The notes below the pieces were generated by a model. That model made no database searches, was not told where the DNA came from, and saw only the letters and a program-made list of their open reading frames with translations. A DNA stretch of 9,795 bases from UBA8437 sp003445035 (GTDB lineage: Bacteria > Planctomycetota > Planctomycetia > Planctomycetales > Planctomycetaceae): NCBI GenBank assembly GCA_937901285.1, contig CALCHI010000579.1, positions 1 to 9,795 on the forward strand. Direction: 5' to 3'. Position 1 is the first letter of the stretch; every line of letters begins with the position of its first letter. Of this stretch, positions 5,417-9,795 are shown piece by piece. Position numbers and translations under genes: made by a program.

Positions 5417-7324
5417 ATGGCCAGGCTGGATATGTTGGACCACCGGCGAAGGCACTTGCGCCGAAGTGCGGGGGCACGGACGGGCTGGCTGATTCGCTGT
5501 GCCGTGTTGGTGGGGCTGAGCATTGTTGTGACGGTCCCGTGTCGCGCGGCGCACCCGGATGATCCTCCGATCAAGGCGGCGATCGAAAAGGGTGTGGCCT
5601 ACTTGAGGGCGAAGGCGGGCGGCCAGTTCGGTGGGTACAACGCGTTGTGCATCTACGCGATGCTCAAGGCGAAGGTCAAAGCGAGTGATCCGGCGATCAC
5701 GGGTGTGGTGGCCAAGATTCTCCAGAAGATCCAGAACTCCGGTTCCTACAAGCCACCCGAACACCATGTCTATGAGGCGGGTGTTGATCTGATGGCACTC
5801 GAGGCGGCTGATGGCGAGAAGCACAAGGAGGCGATCGCCTCGATCGTGAAGTACCTGTTGGCCGAGCAGTTGCCCAACGGCAGTTGGGATTACCCGGCCA
5901 AGAACAACGACGGCGACACGTCGATCACCCAGTATGCGGTGCTGGGCCTGTGGGCCGCACGGCGTGCGGGGGTGGAGGTGCCCACGGACGCCTGGAACCG
6001 TGCGGCGCAGTGGTACATCAAGACGCAACTCAAGGGAAAAGGTGGAGGGGCCTTCTCCTATCACCCGGCGGCCCAGGTTGCCGGTGATCTCGACCGCAAT
6101 CCCAGCCACAGCATGACGGCTGCCGGAGCCGGCAGCCTGATGGTGACCAAGTTGTTCCTGCATCCCAACTCCAAGGGATTGGGAGCTCCCCCGAAGCCGA
6201 AGACTCCCGAGGCCCAGGCCGCTCCGTCGGGCCGCGCCAAGTTCGGCGTGTTGCAGTCGATCGATTTCGAGAAGCTCGAGGACAACAAGAAGAAGGTCCA
6301 GGCCGAGCCGGAGGCCAAGAAGCCGGAACCCGCCGGGGCGCGGGTGGCGGCCGGCAACATTAACGGAAGCGTCAAGGGTGGTGCCGCCTGGTTGGCTCGC
6401 AACTACACCGTCGTCGAGGTCAAGGGACTGCAGAAGTGGCCCCTGTATTACCTGTACGCTCTCGAGCGGATGTGTGCGTTGGCCGAGATCGACAAGTTGG
6501 GTGACCGCGACTGGTATGCCGACGGCGCGGCCTACCTGGTGGGGGCCCAGAAGCCCGACGGCAGTTGGATGGGACAGGGAGCTGCCGTCGGTGCGAAGAC
6601 GGGTTCACCGGAAGGGACCGCTTTTGCGGTGTTGTTCCTGACCAAGTCGACAGCCCGGATCCTCAACAAGCAACTCGGTGCCCCCGATCCCCTCGGGGCC
6701 GGGATGCAGGCTGGTGGCCGGGGACTTTCGGGAGACTTGTCGCTGGTCGAGGAGAAGAACGGGCGGATCGAGCAGAAGAAGGTCGTGCTGCCGATCGACA
6801 AGCTGCTGGCCGAACTCGAGAATCCCAAGACGCTCAACGTCAACGATGCACAGAAGGCGCTGGTCGAGGCGGTGCAGATCGGAGATCGTGAGAAACTGAT
6901 CGGCCAGAAGGAACGACTGAAGGTTCTCGCCCGCCACCGCGACGGAGAGATCCGGCGGACGGCATTCTGGGCCCTGGGGCGTTGCGAGGACCTCTCGGTG
7001 GTCCCGCTGCTGCTGGAGGGACTGGCCGAGGACGACGTGGGAGTGATGATGGAAGCTCGCAACGCGCTCTGCACCTTGGTCCGGAAACCTCGCGGGATAT
7101 TCGTGCAGGGACGTCCGTTGCCAGCCAATCCCGCCGACAACATCCCCGACACCGCTTCCGCCGATCAGAAGAAACGGGCCATCACGGACTGGCAACAGAA
7201 GGTCCGGGCCAACTGGCGCGACTGGCATTTCAGGTTCCGTCGCTACCAGGAACGAGACGATCTCGATGAACTGATCTTCTCTTCTCCGAAAAACAACAAT
7301 CGCAGGCTCCCTCCCAGTCGTTGA
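5417..7324 (+). CDS. Secreted prenyltransferase/squalene-cyclase-like toroid protein with HEAT repeats
   Basis: The start is uncertain. ATG at 5417 (635 residues) is chosen because an Arg-rich n-region and a hydrophobic stretch (24-40) ending VPCRAA give a plausible signal peptide, cleaved near residue 45. TTG at 5336 (GGAG five bases upstream) and ATG at 5432 are alternatives. Residues 50-250 and 317-410 are alpha-hairpin repeats of the terpene cyclase/prenyltransferase toroid type, with QW-like motifs QLPNGSWDYP (Trp157) and QKPDGSWMGQG (Trp384). A Pro/Ala/Lys-rich linker (about 251-316) separates the halves. Residues 498-560 look like HEAT/PBS-lyase repeats (EIRRTAFWALGRCEDLSVVPLL). The DxDDT acid motif of squalene-hopene cyclase is absent (NDGDTS instead), so cyclase activity is unlikely; a secreted scaffold or binding role is inference. 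It appears to lead an operon with the four genes downstream. Confidence 0.8.
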   Translation: MARLDMLDHRRRHLRRSAGARTGWLIRCAVLVGLSIVVTVPCRAAHPDDPPIKAAIEKGVAYLRAKAGGQFGGYNALCIYAMLKAKVKASDPAITGVVAKILQKIQNSGSYKPPEHHVYEAGVDLMALEAADGEKHKEAIASIVKYLLAEQLPNGSWDYPAKNNDGDTSITQYAVLGLWAARRAGVEVPTDAWNRAAQWYIKTQLKGKGGGAFSYHPAAQVAGDLDRNPSHSMTAAGAGSLMVTKLFLHPNSKGLGAPPKPKTPEAQAAPSGRAKFGVLQSIDFEKLEDNKKKVQAEPEAKKPEPAGARVAAGNINGSVKGGAAWLARNYTVVEVKGLQKWPLYYLYALERMCALAEIDKLGDRDWYADGAAYLVGAQKPDGSWMGQGAAVGAKTGSPEGTAFAVLFLTKSTARILNKQLGAPDPLGAGMQAGGRGLSGDLSLVEEKNGRIEQKKVVLPIDKLLAELENPKTLNVNDAQKALVEAVQIGDREKLIGQKERLKVLARHRDGEIRRTAFWALGRCEDLSVVPLLLEGLAEDDVGVMMEARNALCTLVRKPRGIFVQGRPLPANPADNIPDTASADQKKRAITDWQQKVRANWRDWHFRFRRYQERDDLDELIFSSPKNNNRRLPPSR

Positions 7325-7367
7325 TTGATCCTCCACGCCCATCGGGCAAACACCGGACAGATTCTCG

Positions 7368-8321
7368 ATGGCCAAGCGAAGGTCCTCCAAGCCGAAACCG
7401 CAACCCGTGAAGCGGCGTGCGTCGACCCAGGGTGGCAAGCGTCGGCGTTCGGTGGCCAGCCCGGTGATGGCGGTGACCCGCTTCGAGCAGGTCTCGAGCC
7501 TGATGATCTCGATCGTCGTCGGACTGGTGGCCGCGACCATCGTGACCTTCGCCCTGTGGCTGTCGACAGTTGAGGCCGAGGAGGTGGGGCCGGCCGAGAT
7601 GGAGATGATCGAACTGGCCGGCGGCGTTGATGACGGGAACCCGGACGAGACACTGAAGGTGGAGTCGCCTGAAGAGGAGATCGAGGATCCCGCGCTCACC
7701 GAGGAGGAGACCGACGAGACCGAGATCGAGGAGGTCTTCGAGAACGTTGTGGAACTTTCCGACAATGCCGCCGAACAGGTCGAGCAGCAGTTCGAGACAC
7801 AGGCCCAGAACAGCGGCAAGGTGGGCAGCAAGGCCGGAACCGGCAGCCGGCCGCTGGGGTCCGGACCCGGCGAAGGGGGCATCCCCCGGCACCAGCGATG
7901 GTTCATCCGCTTCGCCCAGGGCAGTTCGCTCAACGAGTACGCCAAGCAACTCGACTTCTTCGGCATCGAACTCGGGGCTCTCTTCCCCGCGCAGAAGCGA
8001 CTGGTGTACGTCAAAAACTTCAGCAGCAAGCCGGTTCGCCGCAACGTGATGACCGGGGCCAACGAGAAGCGGCTGTACATGAACTGGCAGAGCGGCAGCC
8101 TGAGGAAGACCGATCATCAGTTGTTCAAGCGGACCGGGATCAACACCCAGGGGGCGATGGTCCTGCACTTCTACCCGTCGTCCACCGAGAACATGCTGGC
8201 CAAGCTCGAGAAGGAATTCCGCAACCGGAACGTCAAGACGATTCGTCGTACCATCTTCTCAGTCCGCAAGAGAGGGAAGGGATACCGTTTCCTGGTAACC
8301 CGCCAGACTTACCTGCGGTGA
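7368..8321 (+). CDS. Single-pass membrane protein, TonB/TolA-like topology, C-terminal domain of unknown function
   Basis: I do not recognise a named family. The 317 residues split into a very basic cytoplasmic tail (1-38, 13 Lys/Arg), one membrane helix (about 44-66), a strongly acidic stretch (69-132), a Gly/Ser-rich hinge (148-172), and a folded C-terminal domain (174-317) beginning RHQRWFIRFAQGSS. The C-terminal domain has alternating hydrophobic strands, Trp178 and Trp240, and a basic C-terminus. This topology (short inside, helix, extended acidic spacer, C-terminal periplasmic domain) is that of TonB or TolA, but there is no Pro-Glu/Pro-Lys spacer and no TonB C-terminal motif that I can see. 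It starts 43 bp after the toroid gene and is followed by ExbB- and ExbD-like genes, so a force-transducing or anchoring role is the best inference. The ATG at 7368 lacks a clear Shine-Dalgarno sequence. Confidence 0.75.
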   Translation: MAKRRSSKPKPQPVKRRASTQGGKRRRSVASPVMAVTRFEQVSSLMISIVVGLVAATIVTFALWLSTVEAEEVGPAEMEMIELAGGVDDGNPDETLKVESPEEEIEDPALTEEETDETEIEEVFENVVELSDNAAEQVEQQFETQAQNSGKVGSKAGTGSRPLGSGPGEGGIPRHQRWFIRFAQGSSLNEYAKQLDFFGIELGALFPAQKRLVYVKNFSSKPVRRNVMTGANEKRLYMNWQSGSLRKTDHQLFKRTGINTQGAMVLHFYPSSTENMLAKLEKEFRNRNVKTIRRTIFSVRKRGKGYRFLVTRQTYLR

Positions 8322-8410
8322 TTTCGTTACCGAACAACCCCGTCAACGTACAGCCAGCGACAAGCTGAAGATTCTCTCATCCCGACAAAGCCTCTGAAGA
8401 ACCACGATCC

Positions 8411-9076
8411 ATGGAAGTCCTCTATCAAGTTCTCGAAGTTGCCGACAAGGTGATCTACGCGACGCTCGGCATCACCGCGATGTTTGGCATCTTCACCGTG
8501 ATCATGGTCACCCGCCGTATTGCCCAGAAGCGATTTGCCAGACCGGCCCAGGCCGAGTCGTTTCTCGAGGAGGTCCATGACAACCTGAAGTCGGGCAACA
8601 CCGAGGCGGTGGTCGAATTGTGCGACTCGCCGCGGTACTGGTCGAAGGCCGTGCCGCAGTTGATCGTGCTCGCGATACAGAATCTCGATCGTCCCGCCAA
8701 CAAGGTTCGCCGGTTGATGGCCGAGAGGTTCGAAACCGACGTGTTGGCCGACCTGGAATACCGTGCCGGGTGGATTGCGACCGTGGTCAAGAGCGCTCCG
8801 ATGCTGGGGCTGTTGGGGACCGTGATCGGCATGATCAACGCCTTTCAGACCATCGCCGGCAGCGGAAAACAGGGCGTGGACCCCTCGGCATTGGCTGACG
8901 ACATCGGCGTGGCGCTGTTCACCACCGCGATCGGACTGACCGTGGCCATTCCGATGACCGTGTTGGGCGCGATGGTCAGTGTCCGTATCGGCAAGCTCTC
9001 CGACGGTGTCCAGGAACAGGTCGGCCGCTTCGTGGATGACCTGGATGCGATTCGAGCCAGTGGAAAGGGAGCCTGA
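8411..9076 (+). CDS. exbB: MotA/TolQ/ExbB proton channel family protein
   Basis: This inner-membrane subunit surrounds ExbD-type helices and helps turn proton flow into movement. At 221 residues it has the usual length. Helices are predicted at about 12-34, 120-149 and 162-192, with a cytoplasmic loop between the first two. The family signature APMLGLLGTVIGMINAF (129-145) carries Thr137, and LFTTAIGLTVAIP (169-181) carries Thr171/Thr172, the positions that line the proton path in ExbB/TolQ. The gene starts at ATG 8411, 89 bp after the TonB-like gene; I see no convincing promoter or terminator in that gap. Its stop is two bases before the ExbD-like start, indicating translational coupling. The symbol is family-level: TolQ cannot be excluded, though no other Tol-Pal gene is present. 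Confidence 0.9.
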   Translation: MEVLYQVLEVADKVIYATLGITAMFGIFTVIMVTRRIAQKRFARPAQAESFLEEVHDNLKSGNTEAVVELCDSPRYWSKAVPQLIVLAIQNLDRPANKVRRLMAERFETDVLADLEYRAGWIATVVKSAPMLGLLGTVIGMINAFQTIAGSGKQGVDPSALADDIGVALFTTAIGLTVAIPMTVLGAMVSVRIGKLSDGVQEQVGRFVDDLDAIRASGKGA

Positions 9077-9078
9077 GA

Positions 9079-9537
9079 GTGGCACGCCAATCCAGCTCGA
9101 ATGATCCCGACGCGGCTTTCACCAAGCAGCGGAGCAGCAACGACGCCGATCTCGACATCACACCGATGATCGACGTCACGTTCCTGTTGCTGATCTTCTT
9201 CATGGTCACCTCGACGATGAAGCCCGATGAGGTGCTTGATATCCCCACGTCCGTGCACGGACTCGGGGTTGAAGCCAACTCGGCCACCCTGATCACCATC
9301 TCGGCCGGCGAACCTCCCATGATCAACCTCGTCGAAGAAAAGAGTCTGACCGACGATCCCGAATTGGTCGGGCCGTACGTCAGAGCGGGCATGGACAACG
9401 GGAGCCGACACGTGATCATTAAGGCCGAACGCCTGGTTCGGCATGGCTTCGTCCAGAAGGTGACCCGGGAAGCCAATAACGTGATCAAGGAATTTGACGG
9501 AGCCAAGTTCTCGATCGCCGTTGAAGACAAACCCTAG
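9079..9537 (+). CDS. exbD: ExbD/TolR family biopolymer transport protein
   Basis: This is the partner of the ExbB-like protein. The 152 residues comprise a short cytoplasmic N-terminus (1-26), one membrane helix (27-46) with the family signature DITPMIDVTFLLLIFFMVTS and the essential proton-carrying Asp at position 32, and a periplasmic domain (50-152) ending with the usual IKAERLVRHGFV...V pattern. The start is GTG at 9079, with AAAGGGA (9064-9070) eight bases upstream and only two bases after the exbB stop, so the two are almost certainly co-translated. A short N-terminal Ser/Asn/Asp-rich extension (3-22) precedes the signature. The membrane Asp is intact, so the motor should be able to conduct protons. 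ExbD versus TolR cannot be decided from sequence alone. Confidence 0.92.
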   Translation: MARQSSSNDPDAAFTKQRSSNDADLDITPMIDVTFLLLIFFMVTSTMKPDEVLDIPTSVHGLGVEANSATLITISAGEPPMINLVEEKSLTDDPELVGPYVRAGMDNGSRHVIIKAERLVRHGFVQKVTREANNVIKEFDGAKFSIAVEDKP

Positions 9538-9554
9538 ATTCCAACCGCACCGAA

Positions 9555-9795
9555 ATGCCGATTCGCTTCCGTTGTCCGTCCTGCCAGCAGGTTCTTTCGG
9601 TCACCAGCCGAAAGGCCGGGCAGAAGGTGCGCTGTCCGGCCTGCCAGTCGGCCTTGAAAGTCCCCACCCCCAAGGTGGAGAGTCCCGAGGAACCGGCAGC
9701 GGCTCTTCCTGTTGAGCCAGTGGCTGCTGCGGCTCCGGAACCGGAAGTGGAACCCGCAGTTGAGCCAGTGACTGCCGCGGCTCCGGAACCGGAAG
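9555..9795 (+). CDS. Zinc-ribbon protein with Pro/Glu/Ala repeats, 3' end missing
   Basis: The ATG at 9555, 17 bp after exbD, opens a frame that runs off the right edge (80 residues seen). Two Cys pairs, CPSC (7-10) and CPAC (27-30), form a small zinc ribbon of the MPIRFRCPSC type often found at the N-terminus of planctomycete proteins. After residue 37 the sequence becomes a low-complexity Pro/Glu/Ala/Val region with a 16-residue repeat (VEPV.AAAPEPE). The downstream domain lies outside the window, so function is unknown; in similar proteins a membrane segment or another domain follows. Spacing suggests it is the fifth gene of the operon. No clear Shine-Dalgarno sequence is seen. Confidence 0.75.
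   Translation, partial: MPIRFRCPSCQQVLSVTSRKAGQKVRCPACQSALKVPTPKVESPEEPAAALPVEPVAAAAPEPEVEPAVEPVTAAAPEPE
9711..9795 (+). repeat. 48-bp-period tandem repeat inside the zinc-ribbon gene
   Basis: A 37-base unit at 9711-9747 recurs at 9759-9795 with two mismatches, a period of 48 bp (16 codons). The frame is kept, encoding VEPVAAAAPEPE and VEPVTAAAPEPE joined by VEPA. The array reaches the window edge and probably continues. Confidence 0.75.

Noticed and set aside
5876..5940. Toroid gene as a squalene-hopene cyclase
   Set aside because: The DxDDT acid motif is missing, the length is split by a linker and HEAT repeats, and a signal peptide is likely; only the fold is shared.
5264..6163. 299-codon minus-strand frame across the start of the toroid gene
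   Set aside because: Arg/His-rich antisense shadow of a high-GC coding region; it would also overlap the predicted toroid promoter.
6605..8080. 491-codon open frame on the minus strand, opposite the toroid and TonB-like genes
   Set aside because: It runs antisense to two well-supported genes, and its Ser-rich composition is explained by reading the Glu/Asp codons of the acidic spacer backwards. No domain is visible.
7230..8168. 312-codon open frame on the minus strand
   Set aside because: His/Gly/Leu-rich shadow in another frame of the same region; no recognisable family or start signal.
8322..8410. Separate promoter for exbB in the 89-bp gap
   Set aside because: No pair of -35 and -10 elements with correct spacing could be found, so the gap is treated as intra-operon.

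Overview
The window most likely comes from a planctomycete chromosome. The base composition is GC-rich. The large first gene belongs to the OstA/LptA-like proteins typical of that phylum, and the last gene starts with the MPIRFRCPSC-type double zinc ribbon that recurs in planctomycete proteins. A secreted prenyltransferase-like toroid protein next to ExbB/ExbD is also a common planctomycete neighbourhood. This assignment rests on recognising protein families, not on any marker gene. No rRNA, tRNA, CRISPR array or mobile element was seen.

Layout. (1) Positions 1-2800 (+): the 3' part of a very large OstA/LptA-like envelope protein gene, cut by the left edge. (2) 2819-3550 (-): an alpha/beta hydrolase convergent with it. 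(3) 3685-4230 (+): hpt, divergent from the hydrolase. (4) 4362-4847 (+) bfr and 4868-5098 (-) bfd: bacterioferritin and its [2Fe-2S] ferredoxin partner, tail to tail, 20 bp apart. (5) 5099-5416: the only stretch over 300 bp without a clear gene. It holds a strong minus-strand promoter for bfd with a Fur-box-like palindrome over the predicted transcription start, and a good plus-strand promoter for the next operon. (6) 5417-9795 (+): an apparent operon of five genes. In order they encode a secreted toroid/HEAT protein, a single-pass TonB/TolA-like protein with an unfamiliar C-terminal domain, an ExbB/TolQ-type proton channel subunit, an ExbD/TolR-type subunit, and a zinc-ribbon protein cut by the right edge.

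How the genes work together. Bfr and Bfd form an iron store and release pair. The palindrome suggests that bfd is repressed by iron-loaded Fur and switched on in iron starvation, when stored iron must be released. The Bfr carries Ser where the second-helix-pair ferroxidase Glu127 is expected, which is worth checking. The right-hand operon has the parts of a proton-motive-force-driven envelope machine: ExbB + ExbD motor, a membrane-anchored transducer in place of TonB, and a secreted toroid scaffold. I see no classical TonB C-terminal domain and no TonB-dependent receptor, so this is the best candidate here for an undescribed system. That reading is inference from gene order and topology.
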